From contig JAWVCW010000002.1 of assembly GCA_033857955.1 (NCBI GenBank), forward strand, positions 17,962 through 81,961: 64,000 nucleotides of DNA. The letters are read 5' to 3'. Made by a program: the position numbers and the translations under genes. The stretch's first letter is position 1, and every line of letters starts with the position of its first letter. Positions 18,487 through 27,029 of the stretch are shown in pieces. The notes under the pieces are model-generated. The model did no database searches, had not been told where the DNA came from, and saw only the letters and a program-made list of their open reading frames with translations. This DNA comes from Gaiellasilicea sp033857955. Its GTDB lineage: Bacteria > Actinomycetota > Thermoleophilia > Gaiellales > Gaiellaceae.

Positions 18487-19904
18487 CCGACGTCGTCGTC
18501 CACGGGGCAACGGGCGCCGGCGTGATGGCCGCCGTGGCCGCCCGCCGTGCCGGCGCGGACACCGTCCTCGTCGAGCGCGGCCGCCACGTCGGAGGCATGG
18601 TCTCCGGCGGCCTCTCCTGGACGGACGTCGGCGAGCCCGGCGTGATCGGAGGGCTGGCGCGGCGCTTCTACGAGCTCGTGGCCGACCACTACGGTGTCCC
18701 GCTCTGGGGCGTGAAGGGCCCGGAGCCCCACGTCGCGGAGTCGCTGCTGACCGGGATGCTCGACGGCGTCGACGTCCGGCTCGGGGAGTCCGAGCTGCCG
18801 GACGCAGCCGTCTACGTCGATGCGAGCTACGAGGGCGACCTGCTGCCGCGCTTCGGCGTGCCGTACGCCGTCGGGCGCGAGCCGCGCGAGCTCTACGACG
18901 AGACCTGGGCGGGCCGGCAGCCCGCGTACCGGCCGGGCAAGCACAACTTCTCGGTGCTGCTCGACCCGTTCGACGGCGACGAACTCCTGCCGCATGTCCG
19001 CGAGCCCGAGCTCGACGAGCGCGGCTGGCCGTCGGAACGCCTCGGCGAGGGCGACGGCGGCCTGCAAGCGTACGGCTATCGCGTCTGCCTGACCGACCGC
19101 GAGGAAGCCGCGCGCCCGTTCGAGCCGCCGGCCGGCTACGACGAGGGCGAGTTCGAGCTGCTCGGCCGCTACCTCGACGTGACCGGTGACACGACGCCGC
19201 TCGGGCTCGTCCGTGACCTGCTCCCGAACGGGAAGTGCGACGTCAACTCGATCGGCCCCTTTTCGCTCAACGTCCTGGACGGTTCGAACCGGAACTACCC
19301 CGACGGCGACGAGGAGGATCGCGAGGGGGTCCGCGAGCACCACGGCCGTTACACCCAGGGCTTCCTCTTCTACCTCTCGGAACGTGGCTTGCTTCCTGGC
19401 TGGGGCTTCGCAGCCGACGAGTTCGAGGGCGGTCTGCCCCACCAGCTCTACGTCCGCGACGGCCGCCGCATGCTCGGAGCGCATGTGCTCCGCGAGCAGG
19501 ACCTCGTTGAGCCGGCTCCGCAGGATGACGTCGTCGCGCTCGGCTCCTACAACATCGACATCCGCGAGATCGAGCGGACGTGGCGCTACCTCCCGGAGTA
19601 CACGCGGACCGGGGCCGTGTTCAACGAGGGCTACCTCTCGGTCGCCGTGCCGCCGTACCCGATCCCGTTCCGTTCGGTGACGCCACGGCGCGAGGACGCC
19701 GAGAACCTGCTCGTCCCGCTCTGCCTCTCGGCGTCCCACGTTGCGTTCGGCTCCGTGCGGATGGAGCCGACGCTCATGCTGCTCGGGCAGGCGGCCGGTA
19801 CCGCTGCGGCGCAGGCGGCCCGCCGGGAGGTCGCCGTTCAGGACATCGATGTCGCAGCGCTCCAAGAGGCGCTCCGACAAGAGGGGCAGGTGCTCGCGCT
19901 GTGA
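18483..19904 (+). CDS. FAD-dependent oxidoreductase
   Basis: 473 residues, ATG in an ATGA overlap. The N-terminal Rossmann motif is an atypical HGATGAGVMAAVAARRAG, followed by LVERGRHVGGMVSGG, as in the FAD_oxidored group that often accompanies glycan operons. A C-terminal FAD strand (SVRMEPTLMLLGQAAGTAAA) closes the site. No signal peptide or membrane segment is seen. It sits with an isomerase and a Gfo/Idh/MocA dehydrogenase, suggesting an oxidation step on a sugar or sugar derivative. The substrate is unknown. Confidence 0.85.
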   Translation: MTDVVVHGATGAGVMAAVAARRAGADTVLVERGRHVGGMVSGGLSWTDVGEPGVIGGLARRFYELVADHYGVPLWGVKGPEPHVAESLLTGMLDGVDVRLGESELPDAAVYVDASYEGDLLPRFGVPYAVGREPRELYDETWAGRQPAYRPGKHNFSVLLDPFDGDELLPHVREPELDERGWPSERLGEGDGGLQAYGYRVCLTDREEAARPFEPPAGYDEGEFELLGRYLDVTGDTTPLGLVRDLLPNGKCDVNSIGPFSLNVLDGSNRNYPDGDEEDREGVREHHGRYTQGFLFYLSERGLLPGWGFAADEFEGGLPHQLYVRDGRRMLGAHVLREQDLVEPAPQDDVVALGSYNIDIREIERTWRYLPEYTRTGAVFNEGYLSVAVPPYPIPFRSVTPRREDAENLLVPLCLSASHVAFGSVRMEPTLMLLGQAAGTAAAQAARREVAVQDIDVAALQEALRQEGQVLAL

Positions 19905-20683
19905 GCTCGATCGCGTTCATGACAGCCAACTACGTCGCCCGGGAGACCGGCTGGGCCATGCACGGCTGGGGCCACGGCGACCGGGAGACGAACGAGGCGT
20001 TCCGCCCGCTCGAGACGTTCGGCGAGCGCTTCGACGCGCTGTTGGCCGACGTCCGCGGGCTCGGGTTCGAGGCCATCGACCTCTGGGGCGCCCATCTCAA
20101 TCCGGCCTGGGCGACGGCCGAGCACGCGGAGCTCGCCCGCGAGGCGCTGGCGCGTCACCGGCTGCGCGTCTGCACCTACGCGACCTGGGTGGACGCCGAG
20201 ACGGTCGAGCGGGCCTGCGAGATCGCACTCCAGGTCGGCACGACGGTGCTTGGCGCGGGCACGTCGGCGTCGCCGGCGGAGGTCGTGCCTGTGCTGCGCG
20301 ACCATGGCGTCCGGCTCGCGATCGAGAACCATCCCGAGCAGACTCCCGCCGAGCTGCTCGCGAAGATCGAGCGCGACAACGGCACGCTCTGCGCGACAGT
20401 CGACACCGGCTGGTGGGCGACGCAGGGCTACGACCCGGCGCGGGCGATCGAGGAGCTCGGCGCGTACGTCCAGCACGTCCACCTGAAGGACGTGAAGGCC
20501 GTCGGCGAGCCGCACGAGACCTGCCGCTGGGGCGAGGGGGTCGTCGACGCGGAGAGCTGTGTTCGCGCGCTGCAGCGCATCGGCTACGAGGGCGCGATCG
20601 CGGTCGAGCACGAGCCCGAGGACCACGATCCGAGCGAGGAGTGCCGCGCCATGCTCGCCGAGCTGAGGGAGTGGCTCGCGTGA
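19901..20683 (+). CDS. Sugar phosphate isomerase/epimerase-like TIM-barrel protein
   Basis: 260 residues, GTG in a GTGA overlap. The pattern of the AP-endonuclease-2/xylose-isomerase-like superfamily is clear: FEAIDLWGAH, AIENHPEQ (metal Glu), DTGWW, HVHLKDV and a final EHEPED, supplying the divalent-metal ligands. Family members are isomerases, epimerases or dehydratases acting on sugars, inositols and 3-keto sugars. Tight coupling to the FAD enzyme upstream and the NAD(P)-dependent dehydrogenase downstream suggests successive steps on one substrate. Confidence 0.85.
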   Translation: MSSIAFMTANYVARETGWAMHGWGHGDRETNEAFRPLETFGERFDALLADVRGLGFEAIDLWGAHLNPAWATAEHAELAREALARHRLRVCTYATWVDAETVERACEIALQVGTTVLGAGTSASPAEVVPVLRDHGVRLAIENHPEQTPAELLAKIERDNGTLCATVDTGWWATQGYDPARAIEELGAYVQHVHLKDVKAVGEPHETCRWGEGVVDAESCVRALQRIGYEGAIAVEHEPEDHDPSEECRAMLAELREWLA

Positions 20684-21735
20684 GGACCGCGCTCGTCGGC
20701 GCCGGCAACATCGCCGGGCGCTACGCGATCCGGGTCCTCGCGTCCGACGGGCTCGAGCTCGCGGGAGCGACCGACGTCGTGCCGGGCCGGGCGGATGCCT
20801 TTGCGGCGGAGTACGGCGGCGTTGCGTATCCGACTCTGGATGCGCTGCTTGCCGACGATGCGGTCGACCTCGTCGTCAACCTGACCGCGCCGCAGTCGCA
20901 CACGGCGGTGACGGCCGCGGCGCTCGAGGCCGGCAAGCACGTCCACAGCGAGAAGCCGCTCGCGCTCCGGCATCCGGACGCGGAACGGCTCGTCGAGCTC
21001 GCGCAGGCCCGCGGCGTCCGACTGAGCGCCTCGCCGGCCACACTGCTGGGCGAGGCTCAGCAGACCCTCTGGAAGCTCGTTCGCGAAGGTGCGATCGGCC
21101 GGGTCCGGGCGGTGTACGCCGAGGCGAACTGGGACCGGATCGAGGACTGGCACCCCGATCCGCGGGAGCTCTACGCGGTCGGTCCGATGGTCGACGTCGG
21201 GGTGTATCCGATCACGATCCTGACCGCGATGTTCGGGTCGGCGCGACGAGTGCAGGCGTTCGCCACCACGCTCGAGCCCGACCGGAAGCTGCTCGACGGC
21301 ACCGCGTTCCAGCCGGGTGCACCGGACTTCATCGTCGCGCTCCTCGAGCTCGAGGACGGCGTGCTCGCGCGCGTGACCGCCAGTTTCTACGTCGGCACGG
21401 GCCAGCAGCGCGGGCTCGAGCTGCAGGGCGACACCGGCTCGCTCTGGATGCCGGCGTGGGGCGAGGCGGACTCCCGCGTCCAGCTGCAGCGGCGGAAGGG
21501 CGAGTACGAGCCGGTCGAGCTCGTCCGCGAGCCGTTCCCGGGAATCGACTGGAGCCGACCGCTCGTCGATCTCGCGGCGGCGGTCGAGGAGGGGAGGCCG
21601 CACCGCGCGAGCGCGGAGCACGCCGCGCACGTGGTCGAGATCCTGAACGCCGTCGAGCAGGCCTCCGCAGAGGGCGGTTCCGTCGAGGTGCGCTCGAGCT
21701 TCGACCGGCCCGAGCCGATGGAGTGGGCGCGCTGA
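20680..21735 (+). CDS. Gfo/Idh/MocA-family oxidoreductase
   Basis: 351 residues, GTG in a GTGA overlap. The Rossmann motif VGAGNIAGRYA starts at about residue 6, the conserved SEKPLA (catalytic Lys) is near 88-93, and DVGVYPI carries the Asp of the C-terminal alpha/beta domain. It is an NAD(P)-dependent sugar or cyclitol dehydrogenase; members also work in redox-assisted glycosidic-bond cleavage. It overlaps the galT-like gene by 13 bases. Confidence 0.92.
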   Translation: MRTALVGAGNIAGRYAIRVLASDGLELAGATDVVPGRADAFAAEYGGVAYPTLDALLADDAVDLVVNLTAPQSHTAVTAAALEAGKHVHSEKPLALRHPDAERLVELAQARGVRLSASPATLLGEAQQTLWKLVREGAIGRVRAVYAEANWDRIEDWHPDPRELYAVGPMVDVGVYPITILTAMFGSARRVQAFATTLEPDRKLLDGTAFQPGAPDFIVALLELEDGVLARVTASFYVGTGQQRGLELQGDTGSLWMPAWGEADSRVQLQRRKGEYEPVELVREPFPGIDWSRPLVDLAAAVEEGRPHRASAEHAAHVVEILNAVEQASAEGGSVEVRSSFDRPEPMEWAR

Positions 21736-22622
21736 GCGGCTCCGAGCTCCGCTGGGACGCGCTCGCCGGCGAATGGGTCGCCGTCTCGGGGGCGCGTCAG
21801 ACGCGGCCGAACCTGCCCAGGGACGACTGTCCGTTCTGCGTCGGCGGCCTCGAAGCGCCGAAACCGTATGTCGTCAAGGCGTTCCCGAACCGCTGGCCGA
21901 TGTTCTCGCCGGGCGATCCGGTCGAGCTCGATGGGTCGCGAGTGCCGGGCCGCGGCGCGGCAGAGGTCGTCCTCTACTCGCCGGAGCACGACGCCTCGCT
22001 CGCCTCGCTCGGCGCGGAGGGGATTCGCCGCGTGATCGACGTGTGGGCCGAGCGCACCGAGGCCCTGCTCGCCCGGTCGGAGATCGAGTACGTGCTCGTC
22101 TTCGAGAACCGCGGCGCCGAGGCGGGGGCGACGATTCCGCACCCGCACGGCCAGATCTACGCGTTTCCGCTCGTACCGCCCGTGCCGGCGCGCGAGGCCG
22201 CAGCGGCGCGCGACGGTTGCCCGCTCTGCCGCCAGGTCGCCGAGGAGAGGGCGGGCCGCAGCCGCGTCGTTCACGAGGGCAGCGGCTGGCTCGCGTACGT
22301 GCCGTTCGCGTCGCCGTGGCCATATGGTCTCCTCGTGGTGCCCGAGAAGCACGTGCCCGGCCTGCCGGAGCTCGACGACGTCGCGCGCGACGGTCTCGCT
22401 GCGGCGCTCGCCGACGTCCTCGGCCGCTACGACCGGCTCTTCTCGCGCCCGTTCCCGTACATGCTCTGGGTGCACCACGGCGATCACCTGCACGTCCACC
22501 TCGCACCGCCGCTCCGGAGCGGCGAGACGATGCGGTACGTGGCGGCCGGTGAGGTGGGGAGCGGCTTGATGACCAACCCGGTCGAGCCCGAGGCTGCAGC
22601 GGAGGCGCTCCGTGGTGCCTGA
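21723..22622 (+). CDS. galT: Galactose-1-phosphate uridylyltransferase
   Basis: 299 residues. GTG 21723 is the first start in frame near the previous stop; the longer reading lies wholly inside the upstream gene. The catalytic His-Pro-His (His140-Pro141-His142, in IPHPHGQIY) forms the uridylyl intermediate. The Cys pairs CPFC (36-39) and CPLC, with later His residues (HHGDHLHVHL), are the metal sites. It exchanges UMP between UDP-glucose and galactose-1-phosphate in the Leloir pathway. It overlaps the galactokinase by 11 bases. Confidence 0.93.
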   Translation: MGALSGSELRWDALAGEWVAVSGARQTRPNLPRDDCPFCVGGLEAPKPYVVKAFPNRWPMFSPGDPVELDGSRVPGRGAAEVVLYSPEHDASLASLGAEGIRRVIDVWAERTEALLARSEIEYVLVFENRGAEAGATIPHPHGQIYAFPLVPPVPAREAAAARDGCPLCRQVAEERAGRSRVVHEGSGWLAYVPFASPWPYGLLVVPEKHVPGLPELDDVARDGLAAALADVLGRYDRLFSRPFPYMLWVHHGDHLHVHLAPPLRSGETMRYVAAGEVGSGLMTNPVEPEAAAEALRGA

Positions 22623-23682
22623 GCGGACCTATCGCGCCCCGGGCCGCGTCAACCTGATCGGCGATCACACCGACTACAACGAGGGGTTCGTCCTGCCGCT
22701 CGCAGTCGACCTCGACTGCGTCGTCAGAGCCCAGCCGCGCGACGACGGACGTGTCGTGCTGCGCTCGGGCGACCGTGGCGGCGAAGTCGACATCGCCGCG
22801 GACGGCAGCACCGACTCGACCACCGTCGAGCCGCCCTGGGGACGCTACGCCGCCGGCGTCGTGAGGACGCTCGCCGAGCGCGGCCGCGAGGCGGCCGGCA
22901 TCGAGGCGACGATCAGCTCGACGATCCCGCTCGGCGCCGGGCTCTCGTCGAGTGCAGCGCTCGAGGTGGCGGTCGGGCTCGCTCTTTGCGACGCCGCCGC
23001 CTACTCGCTGCCGACACTCGAGCTCGCGCGGGCGTGCCAGGAGGCGGAGATGGTCGCCACCGGCGTGCCCTGCGGGATCATGGACCAGCTAACCTCGCTC
23101 GCCGGCAGCCGCGACCGGGCACTCCTGATCGACTGTCGGACCTTCGAGATCGAGCCGATCCCGCTGCCGCCCCGGCTCGCCGTGCTCGTGATTCACACCG
23201 GCATGCCCCGACAGCTCGTCGACAGCGCGTACGCCGAGCGGCGGCGTGCCTGCGAGGCCGCCGCCGCCCGCCTGGGCGTGCCGGCGCTCCGCGACGCGAC
23301 GCCAGAGCAGGTCGCCGACGAGCCCCGTGCCCGCCACGTCGTCTCGGAGAACGCCCGCGTGCTGGCTGCCGCCGAGGCGCTCGCCTCGGGCGACCTCGCG
23401 GCGCTGGGGCAGCTGCTTGCGGAGAGCCACGCGAGCCTGCGCGACGATTTCGAGGTCTCGACGCCCGAGCTCGACGTGCTCGTCGAGAAGCTCGTCGAGG
23501 CCGGTGCACTCGGTGCGCGGCTCACCGGCGCGGGTTTCGGCGGCTGCGTCGTCGGCCTCGCGAGCCGCGACGACGCCGCCGCGGTCGTCGAGACGGCGGC
23601 GGGCCGGTACTGGGCCGAGACGGGACACAAGCCGCATGCGTTCGTCTGCCGCGCGGTGAACGGGGCCGGGAGGGTCGAGTGA
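22612..23682 (+). CDS. galK: Galactokinase (GHMP family)
   Basis: 356 residues, tandem GTG GTG start. The N-terminal galactokinase signature reads GRVNLIGDHTDYNEG (11-25), with Asp18 where most galactokinases have Glu. The ATP loop IPLGAGLSSSAALEV is near 104, and LTGAGFGGCVVGL is the third GHMP motif. It phosphorylates galactose at C1 for the GalT encoded just upstream; the Glu-to-Asp change may mark a variant specificity such as N-acetylgalactosamine. No GalE or mutarotase lies in the window. Confidence 0.92.
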   Translation: MVPERTYRAPGRVNLIGDHTDYNEGFVLPLAVDLDCVVRAQPRDDGRVVLRSGDRGGEVDIAADGSTDSTTVEPPWGRYAAGVVRTLAERGREAAGIEATISSTIPLGAGLSSSAALEVAVGLALCDAAAYSLPTLELARACQEAEMVATGVPCGIMDQLTSLAGSRDRALLIDCRTFEIEPIPLPPRLAVLVIHTGMPRQLVDSAYAERRRACEAAAARLGVPALRDATPEQVADEPRARHVVSENARVLAAAEALASGDLAALGQLLAESHASLRDDFEVSTPELDVLVEKLVEAGALGARLTGAGFGGCVVGLASRDDAAAVVETAAGRYWAETGHKPHAFVCRAVNGAGRVE

Positions 23683-24158
23683 TCACGCGCGAAGAGCTGC
23701 GCGAGGCTCAGCGCTACGCGGTGGCGCAGCTCGAGGCGGCCGGAATCGCGCTCACCGAAGCCGAGCGCGCGTCGATCGAGGTCGCCGACTTCGGCCTGTC
23801 CCGCCTGCGCAAGATCGGCCTGCTCGTGCTCGTCTACGTGAACACCGACCGCTATTGCGCGAAGGAGCTCGTCCTCTATCCAGGGCAGACGTGTCCGGAG
23901 CACCGCCATCCGCCCTTCGAGGGCACGCCCGGGAAGGAGGAGACGTTTCGCTGCCGCACGGGGCTCGTGCAGCTCCGGGTCGCGGGCGAGGAGATCGTCC
24001 TTCGGCCCGGCGAGCAGCACACGATTCCGCCGGACACCCTCCACTCATTCGAGGCAGGGCCTGACGGCGCGGTCGTGACCGAGTTCTCGAGCGCGAGCCG
24101 CGACGACCTCGATGTCTTCACCGACCCGGCAGTGGAGCGGCAGACGATCGTCGCCTGA
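23679..24158 (+). CDS. Cupin sugar isomerase resembling D-lyxose/mannose isomerase
   Basis: 159 residues, GTG in a GTGA overlap; last gene of the run. A single cupin barrel shows metal-ligand motifs EHRHPP, the Glu of KEETF, and HTIPPDTLHSFE. It resembles the D-lyxose isomerase group, which interconverts D-lyxose and xylulose and also mannose and fructose; this would give the operon a route for free mannose. Its last 41 bases overlap the 3' end of the opposite-strand YdcF-like gene. The exact substrate is uncertain. Confidence 0.75.
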   Translation: MITREELREAQRYAVAQLEAAGIALTEAERASIEVADFGLSRLRKIGLLVLVYVNTDRYCAKELVLYPGQTCPEHRHPPFEGTPGKEETFRCRTGLVQLRVAGEEIVLRPGEQHTIPPDTLHSFEAGPDGAVVTEFSSASRDDLDVFTDPAVERQTIVA

Positions 24159-24615
24159 CCGCCCGCAGCTGGAGCGGTAGTAGGAGGAGGCACACCGCCT
24201 CGCGGCCGAGCAGCAGGTGCCGGCGGGAGCGGACGGGGGAGACGAGCTCGATCTTCACGTCCGGGCCGAGCGCCGCGCGAAGCAGCAGCCGCGCGCGCAG
24301 CCGGTGCCACGACGAGGTGACGACCACGACCTCGTCGGCTCCGAGCTCCTGGGCGGCCGCGGCGACGGCGCGGGCATTGCCGACGGTGGTGCGGGCGTCG
24401 ACGTCGGCGAGCAGCGGCACGCGGGGGCCGCGCCAGGCGGCCCGCATCAGCACGGCCTCGCCCTCGCGCCCGGGGCGCCGCGCCCAGCCGCTCAGCAGGA
24501 CGGCGTCGGCCCCCTCGGCGACGCGCTCCCCGGCCTCGAGCCGCGCCGCGCAGACGGGATGCAGGCTCTCGTGCCGCCAGCCCGAGTAGCCGAGCACCGC
24601 GACGAGCCTAGGCAC
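24118..24615 (-). CDS. YdcF/SanA-like DUF218 protein
   Basis: 165 residues, GTG start. The pattern LVAVLGYSGW, a central VVVVTSSWHRLRARLLLR and a Thr-Asn-rich loop (ARTTVGNARAVA) match DUF218, whose members are linked to envelope functions. There is no clear N-terminal membrane anchor. Translation is coupled to the glycosyltransferase upstream on the same strand (8-base overlap). The 3' end runs 41 bases into the convergent cupin isomerase gene. Confidence 0.8.
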   Translation of the reverse strand: MPRLVAVLGYSGWRHESLHPVCAARLEAGERVAEGADAVLLSGWARRPGREGEAVLMRAAWRGPRVPLLADVDARTTVGNARAVAAAAQELGADEVVVVTSSWHRLRARLLLRAALGPDVKIELVSPVRSRRHLLLGREAVCLLLLPLQLRAVRRRSSAAPLPGR

Positions 24616-25330
24616 GATTCCGGCCCCAGAGCCGCTTCGCTCCGAGCAGCGTCCCGATCACGGTCACGACGAGCAGGAACGCCTTCATTCCCTGGAGCTT
24701 CGACTCGCCGCCGGCGCGGACACGCATGTCGACGGCGACCTCCTGCACGCGCAGGCCCTCGTCGTGGAGCCGGAGGAGGGCCTGGACCTCCGGCGCCCCG
24801 GTCGTATAGGGCCTCGCGAGCGCCGGCAGCGCCTTTGCGGAGACCGCGTAGAGACCGCTCGTCGCGTCGTTGAACGGGCGCCCGAGGACGACGCGCATCG
24901 ACCGCCGGAGCAGTCCTGTGCCGAGCTTGCGAATCCCTTCGGGCTCATAGCGGTACGGCTCGTAGCCCTCGGCGCTGACGAAGCGCGAACCGACGGCGAC
25001 GTCGGTGGCGCCCGAGCGGACGAGCTCCAGCAGGCGGCGCAGCTCCGTGACGGGATGCTGGCCGTCGGCGTCGACGCGGCCGCAGAAGGCGTAGCCGTGC
25101 TCGAGCGCCCAGGCATAGCCAGCCGCGATGCCGGCCTGGAGGCCGCGGTTCTCGCCGAACGACAGCACGTCGGCGCCGCGCTCTCGCGCAACGCCCGCGG
25201 TCCGGTCTGTCGAGCCGTCGTCGACGACGAGGACGTCGGCGTCCGGGAGCTCCCGGCGGAGCTCGTCGAGCACCGCCGCGAGGTTGCCTTCTTCGTTCCA
25301 GGCCGGGATGAACACGAGCGTGTCGCTCAC
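24608..25330 (-). CDS. Family 2 glycosyltransferase
   Basis: 240 residues from GTG 25330; a longer in-frame reading to 25429 runs into the divergent thioesterase gene and lacks family similarity. The GT-A fold begins with LVFIPAWNEEGNL, followed by VVDDGSTDRT and the metal-binding DADGQHP. A C-terminal hydrophobic stretch (AFLLVVTVIGTLLGAKRLW) anchors it to the membrane. It resembles dolichol-phosphate-mannose synthase-like enzymes that charge polyprenyl phosphate. The acceptor is unknown. Confidence 0.88.
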   Translation of the reverse strand: MSDTLVFIPAWNEEGNLAAVLDELRRELPDADVLVVDDGSTDRTAGVARERGADVLSFGENRGLQAGIAAGYAWALEHGYAFCGRVDADGQHPVTELRRLLELVRSGATDVAVGSRFVSAEGYEPYRYEPEGIRKLGTGLLRRSMRVVLGRPFNDATSGLYAVSAKALPALARPYTTGAPEVQALLRLHDEGLRVQEVAVDMRVRAGGESKLQGMKAFLLVVTVIGTLLGAKRLWGRNRA

Positions 25331-25363
25331 CCGGCGAGCGTAGCCGCCGTGGTACAAGGAAGC

Positions 25364-25732
25364 GTGGCGCCCTCCTCTCACATTCACCGCGATCGCGTCC
25401 GCTTCCGAGACTGCGACTCGATGGGGCACGTCAACAACGCGGTCTTCTCGACCTACCTCGAGGAGTCCCGGATCGGCCTTCTCGGCGGCCTGAACGAGTT
25501 CATCCTCGCCCGGGTCGAGATCGACTTCCGTTCTGAGCTCCGCATGGGCGAGGAGGTCGAGGTGCGGTCACACTGCTCTCGAGTCGGGACGAAGAGCTTC
25601 GACCTCGAGCACGTGCTCGCGGCCGGCGACCGCGTCGTCGCAGAGGCGAAGAGCGTCCTCGTCTCGTACGACTACGACCGTGGTGAGAGTGTTCCCGTGC
25701 CGGATGGCTTGAGACAGCGGCTCTCGGGCTAG
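25364..25732 (+). CDS. Hotdog-fold acyl-CoA thioesterase
   Basis: 122 residues from GTG 25364; GTG 25349 in the same frame is an alternative, and the ribosome site (AGGA) is weak for both. The 4HBT signature is clear: FRDCDSMGHVNNAVFSTYLEE, with the catalytic Asp, and a long central helix followed by strands. It hydrolyses an acyl-CoA or related thioester. It stands alone, divergent from the glycosyltransferase; its TAG stop shares the CTAG tetranucleotide with the stop of the next, convergent gene. Confidence 0.85.
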   Translation: MAPSSHIHRDRVRFRDCDSMGHVNNAVFSTYLEESRIGLLGGLNEFILARVEIDFRSELRMGEEVEVRSHCSRVGTKSFDLEHVLAAGDRVVAEAKSVLVSYDYDRGESVPVPDGLRQRLSG

Positions 25733-25944
25733 GTGCCCGGGTAGCGCGGCCCGCGGTGCGGGCAGAGGCCGTCCTGGAGCTTCTGGTCGACGAGCGACGG
25801 CTGCGTCGCCGGTGCCCTGAGCGAGGCGGGCACGTCGCCGTCCGCGAGGCGCGGGAGCACGAGCGCGCCGAAGGCGCTCGCGGCAACCGCGACCGCAGCC
25901 AGGGAGGCGGCGGAGCGTCGACCCGAGGGACGCTGCGGGTTCAC
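25729..25944 (-). CDS. Small membrane-anchored protein of unknown function
   Basis: 71 residues, GTG start. After a basic N-terminus (NPQRPSGRRS) there is one hydrophobic helix (AASLAAVAVAASAFGALVLP), then a 40-residue polar tail with a single Cys (DGLCPHRGP). It begins five bases after the stop of the HtrA-like gene, so it is probably the last gene of that minus-strand operon. I recognise no family. Coding status is supported by spacing and the membrane-anchor layout rather than by homology. Confidence 0.55.
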   Translation of the reverse strand: MNPQRPSGRRSAASLAAVAVAASAFGALVLPRLADGDVPASLRAPATQPSLVDQKLQDGLCPHRGPRYPGT

Positions 25945-25949
25945 GCCTC

Positions 25950-27029
25950 CTACGGTAGCGCGCCCGGCGCCCTCCGGGTTACCGCGACGGTGACGAGCCT
26001 GGGGCCGGCCGTGTCGATCACCTCGAGGTCGAGCTTGTCGCCGGGCCTACGCGAGGCGATCACTGCGTTGAGGTCGGTGGCCGTGTCGACCGGCTGGTCG
26101 TCGGCGGCGATGATCACGTCGCCGACCGCCAGCTCCGCCTTCTCTGCAGGCCCGCCGGGATAGATGACCGTGATCGCGGCGCCGCGCACGTTGCCGTCCA
26201 GTCCGAGCTGCACCGCTGCGGCTTCCGAGTCGACCGATGAGAACGCGATTCCGAGCCAGGTCTTCGAGGCCGGCGACGCCTGGCGGATCTTGGCGATGAC
26301 GGGCAGCGCGCCGTCGATCGCGATTGCGAAGCTGATGTTCTCGGCGTCTGCAAGGCGGATGCCGGCTGTGTTGATCCCCAGCAGCCGGCCCGAGCGGTCG
26401 ACGAGCGGGCCGCCGGAGTTGCCGGGATTGATCGCAGCGTCCGTCTGGAGCAGCCCGGTCAGCTTCCCGTTCGGCCCGTCGATCGTGCGGTCGAGCCCGG
26501 AAATGATCCCCGAGGTCACGGTCGGCCCGCCGAGGTCGAGGGGAAAGCCGACCGCGAACACCGCGTCGCCGAGCCGCAGCGACGAGGAGCGGGCCAGGGA
26601 GAGCGGGACGAGGTCGCTGGCCTGGACCCGGATCACCGCGAGGTCCTTCTCCGGCGCGGTCCCGATCACCGTCCCGGCCATCCCCTTGTGCCGGTCGTCG
26701 GTGAAGACGACCGTGACCCGTGTCGTCCCCTCGACGACGTGGTTGTTCGTGACGATGATTCCTCGCCGGTCGAGCACGAACCCGGAGCCTTCGCCGCGCC
26801 CGCCGCCGAAGGACTCGGTGCGCACGTTCACGACCGACGGGAGGACGCGTGCGACGGCGTCGGCGAGCGAGCCCGCCCGGTCGGGAGCCGGCGCGGTGCT
26901 CGTCTCGGTCGCGACCGGCTCGGTGACGGTGACCGTCTGCGCGGCCGTCGAGACCGGGGACGCCTGCTTGTCGCCGCCGCTGCAGCCGGCGAGAGCCAGC
27001 GCCGCGACCACGGCGATCAGGAACTTCAT
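25950..27029 (-). CDS. HtrA/DegP-like serine protease, lipoprotein
   Basis: 359 residues. A lipobox LALAGC ends the signal peptide, so it is membrane-tethered. A Thr-rich linker leads to a trypsin-like domain with the catalytic triad His in TNNHVV, Asp in EKDLAVI and Ser in NPGNSGGPL. One PDZ domain follows (about 265-359, PGGPAEKAELAVGDVI). It handles misfolded or damaged envelope proteins. ATG is in an ATGA overlap with the upstream VWA gene, so it is co-translated with the MoxR-type cluster. Confidence 0.93.
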   Translation of the reverse strand: MKFLIAVVAALALAGCSGGDKQASPVSTAAQTVTVTEPVATETSTAPAPDRAGSLADAVARVLPSVVNVRTESFGGGRGEGSGFVLDRRGIIVTNNHVVEGTTRVTVVFTDDRHKGMAGTVIGTAPEKDLAVIRVQASDLVPLSLARSSSLRLGDAVFAVGFPLDLGGPTVTSGIISGLDRTIDGPNGKLTGLLQTDAAINPGNSGGPLVDRSGRLLGINTAGIRLADAENISFAIAIDGALPVIAKIRQASPASKTWLGIAFSSVDSEAAAVQLGLDGNVRGAAITVIYPGGPAEKAELAVGDVIIAADDQPVDTATDLNAVIASRRPGDKLDLEVIDTAGPRLVTVAVTRRAPGALP

